This document shows positions 8,100 to 16,147 of a DNA stretch of 27,040 nucleotides, piece after piece. Made by a program: the position numbers and the translations under genes. This stretch comes from UBA5336 sp964506685 (GTDB taxonomy: Bacteria; Pseudomonadota; Alphaproteobacteria; Caulobacterales; Hyphomonadaceae). The notes beneath the pieces are model-generated. The model searched no databases and had not been told where the DNA came from. It saw only the letters and a program-made list of their open reading frames with translations. The stretch is from contig CAZDMQ010000050.1 in NCBI GenBank assembly GCA_964506685.1, positions 1-27,040 on the forward strand. The letters run 5' to 3'. Every line of letters begins with the position of its first letter. Position 1 is the stretch's first letter.

Positions 8100-8843
8100 T
8101 TGGCCGATCTCCCCCTGAAACGTCCCGAACTGTCCATTGTCGTGCCTGTCTTCAACGAGGCCGGCAATGTCGAGGCGCTGGCTGGCGAGATAGCTGCCGC
8201 ACTGGAGGGGCGGGCTTTCGAGATGATCTTTGTCGACGACGCGTCCACCGATGCGACGCGCGATGTCCTTGTTGGCCTGAAGAGCCGCTTTCCGGGGCTG
8301 CGTGTGCTCAGTCACCGCCGGAATGCCGGCCAGAGCCGGGCGATCCGGACCGGGATCGGGGCGGCACGGGCCCCGGTTGTCGGCACGCTGGACGGGGATG
8401 GCCAGAACGATCCGGCCGACCTGCCGGATCTTTATCGCCGGCTCACACGGCAGGGCGCGCCGGCCGGACTGAAAATGGTGATGGGGCGGCGGGCCAGCCG
8501 CAAGGACACCGCCTGGAAACGCCTCGGCTCGCAGGTCGCAAACCGGATCCGCAAGCGCCTCCTGCGCGATGATTGCGACGACAGCGGTTGCGGCATCAAG
8601 GTGATGGACCGGGCGGCCTATCTTGCCCTGCCGTATTTCGACCATATGCACCGTTACATGCCGGCCCTGATGCGCGGCGACGGACACGACGTGGAATTCG
8701 TCGATGTGAATCACCGTCCGCGCGGTTCCGGGCAGTCGAAGTACACCAATTTCGGGCGGCTCTGGGCGGCGGTGAGCGACCTGCGCGGGGTCGTGTGGCT
8801 GATCCGGCGGCGACGCGATCCCGGCGGCACGGACGAGGTATAG
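8100..8843 (+). CDS. GT2 glycosyltransferase, polyprenyl-phosphate sugar synthase (DPM1-like)
   Basis: About 247 residues forming one GT-A domain. Hallmarks are the N-terminal ELSIVVPVFNEAGN strand, the EMIFVDDASTDAT motif, GTLDGDGQNDPADLP as the DxD-type nucleotide-sugar/metal site, and the late RPRGSGQSKY motif. These mark the dolichol-phosphate-mannose synthase/ArnC-like group, which transfers a sugar from a nucleotide to a polyprenyl phosphate. Unlike ArnC it has no C-terminal membrane helices, resembling the soluble DPM1 type. The start is ambiguous: TTG at 8100 has GGAG six bases upstream, while an in-frame ATG at 8088 has no visible Shine-Dalgarno; I prefer TTG. It is divergent from the GT39 gene, a likely user of its product. 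Which sugar it transfers is unknown. Confidence 0.82.
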   Translation: MADLPLKRPELSIVVPVFNEAGNVEALAGEIAAALEGRAFEMIFVDDASTDATRDVLVGLKSRFPGLRVLSHRRNAGQSRAIRTGIGAARAPVVGTLDGDGQNDPADLPDLYRRLTRQGAPAGLKMVMGRRASRKDTAWKRLGSQVANRIRKRLLRDDCDDSGCGIKVMDRAAYLALPYFDHMHRYMPALMRGDGHDVEFVDVNHRPRGSGQSKYTNFGRLWAAVSDLRGVVWLIRRRRDPGGTDEV

Positions 8844-8882
8844 GGGGGTGCGGCGGACGGTCGCCATGCCGCAGGAGCGGAC

Positions 8883-9671
8883 GTGCCGGCAGGCGGTGCC
8901 GACAGTGGGGACCGGGCGATGGGCCTGACCACGGGGGCCATCATTCTGGCGGTGTCGGCGTTTACCGCCTTCCTGTCGGGGATCTTCGGCATGGCCGGCG
9001 GGCTTGTGCTCATGGGCGTGCTGATCGCCCTGCCATCGGTCACCGTGCCCATGGCGATGATCATCCATGGCGCCTTGCAGATGGTGGCAAATGGCTGGCG
9101 GGCCTTCCTGCTGCGCGGCGAGATCGACTGGACTGGTGTCCGGCGCTACGGCATCGGCGCGGCGGCGGGCGTCGCGGTGCTGATGCTGGTGACGTGGCAG
9201 CCGGAAAAGCGCCATGTCTATCTCCTGCTGGGGCTGGCCCCGCTGCTGATCTGGTTGCCGAAGGAGCGGCTGCATCTCGATTTCCAGCGCCGCGGCCATG
9301 CCATCGCCGCCGGGTTCGGGGTGCAGGCGCTGAACACGCTGGCCGGGGTGGCCGGGCCGCTGCTCGACCTGTTCTTCGTCCGCAATGGCATGACGCGGCA
9401 GGAGATCGTGGCCACCAAATCGGTGACCCAGGCGCTGAGCCATCTTGTCAAGATCGCCTTCTGGAGCGTGCCGCTGGTGCGCTCGGCCGGGCTGTCGGCG
9501 CTGCCGCCGGCCTGGTTCCTGGCGCTGGCCATCCCGATTGCGATGACGGCCACCTGGGCCGGCGGGCTGGTGCTGAAGCGGATGGATGATGCGGGTTTCA
9601 AACAGGTCGTGAAGTGGCTGGTGACGGCGATTGGCGGGGTCATGCTGCTGCGGGCGTTCGGGGTGTACTGA
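8883..9671 (+). CDS. TauE/SafE-family (DUF81) membrane permease
   Basis: A 262-residue integral membrane protein with about eight hydrophobic segments in two repeats, beginning with ILAVSAFTAFLSGIFGMAGGL, the small-residue-rich signature of the sulfite exporter TauE/SafE family. Members are thought to export sulfite, sulfoacetate or other organosulfonates or anions, but many have no known substrate. The GTG at 8883 is chosen because AGGAG stands five bases upstream; an ATG at 8919 is the alternative. It follows the GT2 gene by 39 bp, so co-transcription is likely, although no functional link is evident. The fold call is secure; the substrate is open. Confidence 0.82.
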   Translation: MPAGGADSGDRAMGLTTGAIILAVSAFTAFLSGIFGMAGGLVLMGVLIALPSVTVPMAMIIHGALQMVANGWRAFLLRGEIDWTGVRRYGIGAAAGVAVLMLVTWQPEKRHVYLLLGLAPLLIWLPKERLHLDFQRRGHAIAAGFGVQALNTLAGVAGPLLDLFFVRNGMTRQEIVATKSVTQALSHLVKIAFWSVPLVRSAGLSALPPAWFLALAIPIAMTATWAGGLVLKRMDDAGFKQVVKWLVTAIGGVMLLRAFGVY

Positions 9672-9798
9672 AGCGCCGGTCCGTTCGCCAATGGACTGCG
9701 TCTGCTGCGTCGTTGCTTTCGGAGAAAATTCGCCGTGGGGGTTCATGCGATGTCAAGGGACGTTTGCGATAGCTGGGGAAGCGGCGCAGGAGACCGGG

Positions 9799-10371
9799 AT
9801 GGCCAAGGCCCTCTTTCACAAGAACCAGCGGGTATATGTGAAACCCGTCGGCACCTTCGCCCATGTCGAAGCTGTGATCCCGCACTGGGTGAAGGGCGTC
9901 GATGAGCCGTTGCGGGTCACCTATGATGTCGGGCTGGGCCGCGAGTTCAGCGCCACCGAACTGGTGTCGGAAGCCCATCTGCGCGAGGGCGGGGACAGCG
10001 CCCGGGAGATGGCGCAGGAGAACTGGCGCGTGCAGCGGGCGAAGGCGCGCTGGCAGTCGGGCGATACCGGGCACCATCCGCATCCGGGCACCTTCCCGGT
10101 GGTCGTCACCGAGGAGCAGGACTGGGGCGGCTGGCGCGTGCCCGGTGCCGAGTATGACCGCAATCCCCAGCGGATCGAGTACCAGGCGCGGATCATTGCC
10201 AACAGCCCGCGCATGATGCGCATCCTCGGCGCGTTCGTGCGCAGTGTTGCGGACACCGTTGACGACGTGCCGGACGAGGTGCTGGAGCAGGCCAAGCTGG
10301 CAAGCTCGGTACTGCGGCACATCTACGAGATCGGTTCGAACGCGAAGGGTGACGACCTCGAGGTTGCCTGA
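9799..10371 (+). CDS. Conserved alphaproteobacterial hypothetical protein
   Basis: A 190-residue protein starting at ATG 9799 with AGGAG six bases upstream. I recognise its pattern from uncharacterised proteins of Caulobacter- and Sphingomonas-like bacteria: KNQRVYVKPVGTFAHVE, then WVKGVDEPLRVTYDVGLGR, then HHPHPGTFPVVVTEEQDW and GGWRVPGAEYDRNPQ. The first ~60 residues look like a small beta-barrel (KOW/SH3-like) segment, and the rest is mixed with a helical C-terminus. No signal peptide or membrane segment is seen, so it is probably cytoplasmic. The gap to the TauE/SafE gene is 127 bp, so it may have its own promoter. No function can be assigned; the strongly conserved look of the Trp/Pro/Gly motifs argues for a specific binding role, which is inference. 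Confidence 0.75.
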   Translation: MAKALFHKNQRVYVKPVGTFAHVEAVIPHWVKGVDEPLRVTYDVGLGREFSATELVSEAHLREGGDSAREMAQENWRVQRAKARWQSGDTGHHPHPGTFPVVVTEEQDWGGWRVPGAEYDRNPQRIEYQARIIANSPRMMRILGAFVRSVADTVDDVPDEVLEQAKLASSVLRHIYEIGSNAKGDDLEVA

Positions 10372-10374
10372 GGC

Positions 10375-10387
10375 GACCGGACCGGTC
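10375..10387. terminator. Short inverted repeat between convergent genes
   Basis: GACCG and CGGTC flank a three-base loop between the ends of the hypothetical gene and the VanZ-like gene. It is placed where a bidirectional terminator would be expected, but the stem is short and no T-run follows on either strand, so it is a weak call. Confidence 0.2.
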
Positions 10388-10802
10388 AGGCGGTCTGGTC
10401 GGCTCCGTCGGCGCGGCCGAGGCGCATCTGCTGCTTGAACGGGGCGGCGCCGAACAGGCCGCAGGCAACGCCGAGCAGGTTGAACGCCCCGTCGATCGGG
10501 CTGGGGTTGCGGACCCATGGCAGCAGGCCCTGCGCGATCTCGAGGCCGGCCCCGCACAGGACCAGACCTGCGGCGATCATCCACCAGCGCAGCCTCGGAT
10601 AGCCCAGCCGCCAGGCGGCCGCGAGGACGAAATAGGCGGTCATGTGCTGGACCTTGTCGGGGATCAGCATCAGGGCCGCATCATCGCCGGGCGGTTTGAG
10701 CGACAGCCAGGCGAGCAGGACGAGCCCGAACGGGGCGGCCACGGCTGCGAGCCGGCGCACCAGGTCCAGGGTCGGCTGGGACAGAACCGCCAGTGATGCC
10801 AT
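10386..10802 (-). CDS. VanZ-like family membrane protein
   Basis: A 138-residue protein with four hydrophobic segments. The family pattern is visible: PDKVQHMTAYFVLA in the second segment, GLEIAQGLLPW in the third, and PSPIDGAFNLLGVACG at the fourth (the VanZ D-x-x-x-N-x-x-G motif). VanZ of Tn1546 gives low-level teicoplanin resistance, but the many chromosomal relatives have no established role, so no resistance phenotype should be read from this gene. The ATG at 10802 has AAGGAAG just upstream and is preferred over a GTG five codons earlier. It is divergent from pepN across 154 bp and converges on the conserved hypothetical gene. Confidence 0.8.
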   Translation of the reverse strand: MASLAVLSQPTLDLVRRLAAVAAPFGLVLLAWLSLKPPGDDAALMLIPDKVQHMTAYFVLAAAWRLGYPRLRWWMIAAGLVLCGAGLEIAQGLLPWVRNPSPIDGAFNLLGVACGLFGAAPFKQQMRLGRADGADQTA

Positions 10803-10956
10803 CGAACTTCCTTCCACTTGTCATTGCCCGCGCCGGCGGCGGGTGGGCCGGTCCGGCGATACCATGTTGACCCTTGCACCGAGGTCCCCAATTGCGCCAA
10901 GTCTAGCGCGTGGATGCCTCTGGCATGTGCTTAAACTTTGGCAAGGACTGCATTTG

Positions 10957-13548
10957 ATGCGCACCGATACCGCCCCCGCCTTCAGGTTGGAAGACTACCG
11001 TCCCTATCCGTTTGCAATCGACAATGTGTCGCTGCGCTTCGATCTCGATGCGGCGCGCACCGTGGTCGAGGCCGTGATGTCCGTGCGGCGGGTCGGACCG
11101 GGGCCAATGGTGCTGAATGGCGAGGCGCTGGAGCTGGAGGCGATCGCGGTGAACGGGGAGCCGCTTGCAGCCGGTGCGTATGCCGTGGACGCCGGGACCC
11201 TGACGCTGGCGGATCCGCCCGACCTGTTCGAGCTGTCGACGCGCGTGGTGATCCGGCCGGAGGCGAACACCGCCCTGTCGGGTCTTTATGTGTCCGGCGG
11301 GCGGCTGTGCAGCCAGTGCGAGGCGCACGGGTTTCGCCGTATCACCTTCTGGCCGGACCGGCCCGATGTCATGAGCCGTTTCCACGTCCGGCTCGAAGGC
11401 GAGCAGGCGCGGTACCCGATCCTGCTGTCGAACGGCACGCCGGGCGCGGCCGGCCCGCTGGAAGGCGGGCGGCACTTCGCCGAATGGGACGATCCGCACC
11501 CCAAGCCGAGCTATCTCTTCGCCCTGTGTGCCGGCGCCTATGATGTCCATCGCGACCGCTTCACGACGCGATCGGGCACCGAGGTCGGCCTCGCCATCCA
11601 TGTCGACCAGGGCGATGGCGCGCGGGCGGCCTATGCCATGGACGCCCTGAAGCGGGCCATGCGCTGGGATGAGGAGGTGTTCGGCCGGGAGTATGACCTT
11701 GGCGTGTTCAACATCGTGGCGGTGCGGGATTTCAATTTCGGCGCCATGGAGAACAAGGGCCTCAACATCTTCAACTCGGCCTATGTGCTGGCCGACGAGG
11801 CGACGGCGACGGACCAGGATTTCGAGGCCATCGAATCGATCGTGGCGCACGAATACTTCCACAACTGGACAGGCAACCGGATCACCTGCCGGGACTGGTT
11901 CCAGCTCTGCCTCAAGGAGGGGCTGACGGTCTTTCGCGACCAGGAGTTCTCCGCCGACATGCGCTCGCGTGCGGTACAGCGGGTCAAGGACGTCATCCGG
12001 CTGCGGGCGCGCCAGTTCGCCGAGGATGCCGGTCCGCTGGCCCACCCCGTGCGGCCCGACAGCTATGGCAGCGTCGACAATCTCTACACCGCGACGGTCT
12101 ACGAGAAGGGCGCCGAGCTGATCCGGATGCTGAAGGCGCTGATCGGCACGGACGCGTTCGCCCGCGGAATGGACCTCTATTTCGAGCGCCATGACGGCCA
12201 GGCCGTGACGATCGAGGATTTCTACGCCTGTTTCGAATCCGCCTCGGGCGAGGACCTCACCGCGTTCCGCCGCTGGTACAGCCAGGCCGGGACCCCGAAA
12301 GTGCACGCACGCAAGGCCTGGGACGCGGCGGCGGGCCGGCTCACCCTGACGCTGCGCCAGGAGACCCCGCCAACGCCGGGCCAGCCGGCCAAGCAACCGG
12401 TGCCGATCCCGCTCGCTGCCGCCCTGCTCGATGCCGGCGGCCGGACGCTGGCGTGCCGCAACATCGTGCTGCGCGAGGCCGAGGCGACGGAGGTGTTCGA
12501 CGGGCCGGCGCTTGAGGGGCTGGCCAGCGCGCCGATGGTTTCGCTCAATCGCGGCTTCTCCGCACCGGTCATCATCGACTGGGACGATCCGGGCCAGGCC
12601 GGGCTTGCCATGGCCGCAATCGAGGATGACCCGTTCAACCGCTGGGACCTCCTGCAGGGGCAGACGGCGCAGGCCATACTCGACCTCGCCGGCCGGCCCG
12701 ATGCATCGGTACCGGGCGAGGTCGCCGGGGCCGTGGTCCGGGCGGTGGGCGAGGTGGCCGGCAGCGATCCGGCCTATGCTGCCCTGCTGATGCGGGCGCC
12801 GAGCGTGGGCGAGCTGTTCCATCAGAGCCTGCCAGCCGATCCGGTGGCGCTGGACGCTGCACGGGACCGCTGGCGCCGGGCCCTCATGCAGCACCCGGAC
12901 ATGGCCGCGCTCTGTAACCGCGTCCTGTCGCAGCCCTCGCCGACGCCGTTCCGGCCCGACGCCGAGCAGGCCGGCATCCGGGCGCTGCGGACAGCGATGA
13001 TTGCCGGTCTCGGCAGTCTCGGCGCGCCGGCGACCGAACGGCTTCAGGGCTTGTACCGCGATGCTGTCGGGATGACCGAACAGCTCGCCTGCCTGCGCTC
13101 GCTGATCGAGGCGGCGGGGCCGGAGCATCCGGACGTCGCCGCCTTCCATGCGCAGTGGAAGGACAATCCGCTGATCATCGACAAATGGTTCGGAGCGCTG
13201 TCCGTGCTTGCGGCCAGTGCGGCCGAACTTGACGCGCTGAGCGAGCATCCGGATTTCGATTTCGGCAATCCGAACCGGGTGCGCGCGGTTGTCGGCACCT
13301 TCGCGATGCAGAACCTTGCCGCCTTCCATGCACCCGACGGCAGCGGTCACCGCTATCTCGCGCGGGTGGCGACCGCCACCGATGCCCGCAATCCGGCGCT
13401 TGCGGCCCGGCTGCTGACCGCGTTCGAGCAGTGGCGCATGCTGGAGCCGGACGCGCGCGCATCGGCGCAGGCGGTGCTGGACCAGCTGGCCGGTACGACG
13501 CTGTCGCAGAACTCCGCCGATATCGTATCCCGTTGCCGTGGCGAGTAG
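10957..13548 (+). CDS. pepN: Aminopeptidase N (M1 zinc metallopeptidase)
   Basis: An 863-residue cytoplasmic aminopeptidase, close to the 870 residues of E. coli PepN. The substrate N-terminus-binding GAMEN motif is at 262-266. The zinc ligands are His298 and His302 of HEYFH and Glu321 of LKEG, with Glu299 as catalytic base; each is shifted one residue from the E. coli numbering as I recall it. The long alpha-helical C-terminal half is complete. The enzyme removes N-terminal residues from peptides in late protein turnover. ATG 10957 is chosen from the match to PepN N-termini (it begins about ten residues before YRPYPFAI); a frame open upstream is not coding-like. The pleC-like kinase starts 130 bp downstream behind its own CtrA box, so the two need not be co-transcribed. 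Confidence 0.95.
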   Translation: MRTDTAPAFRLEDYRPYPFAIDNVSLRFDLDAARTVVEAVMSVRRVGPGPMVLNGEALELEAIAVNGEPLAAGAYAVDAGTLTLADPPDLFELSTRVVIRPEANTALSGLYVSGGRLCSQCEAHGFRRITFWPDRPDVMSRFHVRLEGEQARYPILLSNGTPGAAGPLEGGRHFAEWDDPHPKPSYLFALCAGAYDVHRDRFTTRSGTEVGLAIHVDQGDGARAAYAMDALKRAMRWDEEVFGREYDLGVFNIVAVRDFNFGAMENKGLNIFNSAYVLADEATATDQDFEAIESIVAHEYFHNWTGNRITCRDWFQLCLKEGLTVFRDQEFSADMRSRAVQRVKDVIRLRARQFAEDAGPLAHPVRPDSYGSVDNLYTATVYEKGAELIRMLKALIGTDAFARGMDLYFERHDGQAVTIEDFYACFESASGEDLTAFRRWYSQAGTPKVHARKAWDAAAGRLTLTLRQETPPTPGQPAKQPVPIPLAAALLDAGGRTLACRNIVLREAEATEVFDGPALEGLASAPMVSLNRGFSAPVIIDWDDPGQAGLAMAAIEDDPFNRWDLLQGQTAQAILDLAGRPDASVPGEVAGAVVRAVGEVAGSDPAYAALLMRAPSVGELFHQSLPADPVALDAARDRWRRALMQHPDMAALCNRVLSQPSPTPFRPDAEQAGIRALRTAMIAGLGSLGAPATERLQGLYRDAVGMTEQLACLRSLIEAAGPEHPDVAAFHAQWKDNPLIIDKWFGALSVLAASAAELDALSEHPDFDFGNPNRVRAVVGTFAMQNLAAFHAPDGSGHRYLARVATATDARNPALAARLLTAFEQWRMLEPDARASAQAVLDQLAGTTLSQNSADIVSRCRGE

Positions 13549-13570
13549 CGGCGCGGCGGGTCAAGCTGCG

Positions 13571-13586
13571 TTAAGGAGTCGTTAAC
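13571..13586 (+). promoter_or_regulatory. CtrA-binding site (TTAA-N7-TTAAC)
   Basis: TTAA at 13571-13574 and TTAAC at 13582-13586 are separated by exactly seven bases, a perfect match to the CtrA box known from Caulobacter and relatives. A third TTAA follows at 13591. The site is 93 bp upstream of the kinase ATG, a distance at which it could overlap a -35 element. In a window of about 68% GC such a match by chance in this short gap is unlikely. Confidence 0.72.
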
Positions 13587-13678
13587 AACTTTAACCCTTT
13601 CGAAAGCCTTTGCAGGCATGGCAAACCGGACCAGTCCTCTCCGCAGGCTGATGACCCTTGGTGAAGAGTGTTCCGGAC

Positions 13679-16147
13679 ATGGCGCGCAAGCATGGATTGA
13701 AAGGTCGATTGCGCGTCAGGGCGGCCAGGACCGGACACGCCGACGACTGGCGCGGACCTGACAGCACAAGCCGGGCCGCTATTGCAGATGGGGCTGGCAG
13801 CGGATCGCAGGCGGGCGATCGCCGCCTGATGCTTGCCGTCGGGGCCCTGCTGACGCTGCAGACCGGCGCACTCGGCCTCAAGGCCTGGGACGAGAAGCAG
13901 ACCGCCGACAGGTCCGGGATCGAGGTGCTGCAAGCCGAGGCCCGCGCGCTCGCCGAGCAGTTGAGCGGCCGGGGCCTGGCCGTGACGACGGCCGTCGAGC
14001 TCGGCCGCAAAGCGGGCCTGCAGCGGCAGACGATCGGCGAAGGGCTCGACGGCGTGGAGGCGGTGCTCACCGTGCAGGGCGCCGCGTCGAACCGCCAGGA
14101 CCCCCGGCTGCAGGCGGCTGCAGCCGAGGCGACGGCCTTGCTGGAGGCGGGCCTGTCGTTCGGGCTGACCGGTGAAGGCGATATCGTCGTGGTCACACCG
14201 GCGAACGGCGGAGGCGCGCCGCTGCTTGCCTTGGGACCCGCTGCGGCGTGGGTTCCCGATCCCGGGACGAGCCGCCGCTTCAGCCTCGTCGAAGACGCGC
14301 GATTCGGTGTCGGCGAGGCGGCGCTTGGCAAGGCGGTTCTCGGCGAGACGGCGCGGGCGGCCACGACCGACCTGGCCGCGATCCATCCCGGTCCGCCGCG
14401 AACCGCGACGGCCTGCGTGCAGTTACGCGCCTCTGATCTTTCGGTCTGCTCCAGCCGGGCCGTGCCGCTGCTCGTGCGCGATGACTATATCCGGCTCGTG
14501 ATCTATGCGCTGCTGCTGGCCGCTCCCGGGCTCGCCATTCTCGGCCTGGCGCGACGGTCGGTCAGCCCGCCGGGCGAGGGTGCGCCGGCCCGCCCGGCCG
14601 CGGCCGCCGCCGAACCGTCCCTGCAGCCGGTGCTGCGGGAGGCGCAAGCGGGGACCTGGCGCTGGGATACGGCCGAAGACACGCTCACGCTTGATGCGGC
14701 CGCGGCCGACCTGCTCGGCTTCGGCCATTCGGCGCTGGTGACCGACCGGCTCCGGCTTGTCGGCAACGTGGCGGAGCGCGACCGTCCGGCGGTCTCGCGC
14801 GCCTTCAGCGAGGCCGGCAAGACGGGCGGGCTGCAGGTCATCTTCGCGACCGCAGCCGATGAGGCCCGGTTTGCCGAGATCCGTGGCGGCCCGGTCGATA
14901 CTGGCCATGCCGCCGGGACCATGGTCCTGGGCGGGCTCGTCTTCGATGTCACCGCCGCCAAGCAGTCCGACCAGCGGTTGCGGCGCGCCGAGGGGGCGCT
15001 GCGGATGGCGCTGGATGGCTTCTCCGGCCCGTTTGCCCTTTGGGACACCAAGCGCCGGCTGATCTTCTGGAACCGCTCCTTCGAGTTCGATTTCGGCCTG
15101 TCCGACCAGCTTCGCGCCGGGATGGCGCGGGAGACGGTGTGGCTGGCCCGGGCCGCGGCAATCCGGCGCGAGCGCATCGCCAATGACGACAATGCGACGA
15201 CGGTCCTCGAACTGCATGACCGGCGCTGGCTGCAGCTCGTCGAGCGGGAAATCCCCGATCAGGGCTACATCACGCTCGGTTTCGACGTGACCGAGAATGT
15301 CCGCAACGCGCAGCTCCTGGAGCAGCAGAAACGGAAGCTGAAGGAGGTCATCCGCGAGCTGGAACAGTCCGAGGGCATGAACGCGGAACTGGCCCGGAAA
15401 TACGAGGAAGAGAAGCTGAAGGCCGAGCATGCGGCGAATACAAAGAGCGCCTTCTTGGCGAACATGAGCCATGAACTGCGCACGCCACTGAATGCGATCA
15501 ACGGCTTTTCGGAAATGCTGGTGAACGAGCTGTTCGGCCCACTCGGCGATGCGCGCTACAAGAGCTATGCCGGCGACATCCTGATGGCGGGCGAGCACCT
15601 GCGCGACCTGATCAACGATATTCTCGACATGTCGAAGATCGAGGCCGGCAAGATGACGGTGGACCTCAAGCTGATCGACCCGGTCGATCCCGTCGATGCC
15701 GCGATGCGGATGGTGCGTCCCAAGGCCGACGAGAAGGAGGTCGTGCTGTCGCTCGATGCCGACGAGGATCTGCCGATGATCGATGCCGACCACCGGGCGA
15801 TGCGCCAGATGGTGCTGAATCTTGTCTCCAATGCCATCAAGTTCACGCCCGCAGGTGGCCGGGTGCATGTCGCGATGCGGTTGCGCGGCGAGGAGCTCGC
15901 CATTGCGGTGACAGATACGGGCATCGGCATCGCGAAGGAGGATCTCAAGCGCCTCGGCCGGCCCTTTGAACAGGCACGGCAGGGCACCGACAGTCCGCAG
16001 AAGGGCACCGGTCTCGGCCTCGCCCTGACCAAGTCGCTCACCGAACTGCATGGCGGTCGGATGACCATGGCAAGCGAACCGGGCAAGGGCACGCGGGTGA
16101 CGATCTACCTGCCGGTCGCCGAACGCGAGAGCACGGCTGCAGCCTGA
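13679..16147 (+). CDS. pleC: PleC/DivJ-type membrane sensor histidine kinase
   Basis: An 822-residue kinase near the length of Caulobacter PleC (842). A basic N-terminus leads into membrane segment 1 (about 50-68), a ~200-residue periplasmic domain, segment 2 (about 271-289), two PAS-like regions, a coiled coil, and the HisKA domain with phospho-acceptor His598 in MSHELRTPLNAINGFSEM. The following ELFGPLGDARYKSYAGDIL is characteristic of the PleC/DivJ/PdhS kinases acting on DivK. The ATPase domain has the N box near 714, DTGIGIA near 746 and GTGLGLA near 777. No receiver domain is attached. Starts at TTG 13658 or GTG 13661 are possible; ATG 13679 is assumed. By family it sets DivK phosphorylation and hence CtrA activity; the CtrA box upstream suggests feedback. 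It may be PleC itself or a close relative such as DivJ or CckN. Confidence 0.75.
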   Translation: MARKHGLKGRLRVRAARTGHADDWRGPDSTSRAAIADGAGSGSQAGDRRLMLAVGALLTLQTGALGLKAWDEKQTADRSGIEVLQAEARALAEQLSGRGLAVTTAVELGRKAGLQRQTIGEGLDGVEAVLTVQGAASNRQDPRLQAAAAEATALLEAGLSFGLTGEGDIVVVTPANGGGAPLLALGPAAAWVPDPGTSRRFSLVEDARFGVGEAALGKAVLGETARAATTDLAAIHPGPPRTATACVQLRASDLSVCSSRAVPLLVRDDYIRLVIYALLLAAPGLAILGLARRSVSPPGEGAPARPAAAAAEPSLQPVLREAQAGTWRWDTAEDTLTLDAAAADLLGFGHSALVTDRLRLVGNVAERDRPAVSRAFSEAGKTGGLQVIFATAADEARFAEIRGGPVDTGHAAGTMVLGGLVFDVTAAKQSDQRLRRAEGALRMALDGFSGPFALWDTKRRLIFWNRSFEFDFGLSDQLRAGMARETVWLARAAAIRRERIANDDNATTVLELHDRRWLQLVEREIPDQGYITLGFDVTENVRNAQLLEQQKRKLKEVIRELEQSEGMNAELARKYEEEKLKAEHAANTKSAFLANMSHELRTPLNAINGFSEMLVNELFGPLGDARYKSYAGDILMAGEHLRDLINDILDMSKIEAGKMTVDLKLIDPVDPVDAAMRMVRPKADEKEVVLSLDADEDLPMIDADHRAMRQMVLNLVSNAIKFTPAGGRVHVAMRLRGEELAIAVTDTGIGIAKEDLKRLGRPFEQARQGTDSPQKGTGLGLALTKSLTELHGGRMTMASEPGKGTRVTIYLPVAERESTAAA

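Noticed and set aside
8019..9746. A 575-codon minus-strand open frame across the GT2 and TauE/SafE genes
   Set aside because: It spans two real plus-strand genes and their gap and is dominated by Gln/His/Arg, typical of an antisense shadow.
9631..9798. Cys-rich upstream extension of the conserved hypothetical protein
   Set aside because: It overlaps the end of the TauE/SafE gene, and AGGAG marks the start at 9799.
10386..10802. Reading the VanZ-like gene as glycopeptide resistance
   Set aside because: The VanZ fold is widespread in chromosomes without resistance genes, and no other van genes are present.
10867..10895. TTGACC followed 17 bases later by AATTGC as a pepN promoter
   Set aside because: The -35 looks fair, but the -10 matches the consensus too poorly to call.
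10903..13350. An 815-codon open frame antisense to pepN
   Set aside because: It is the GC-driven mirror of a firmly identified gene, rich in Arg, Gly and His with no domain pattern.
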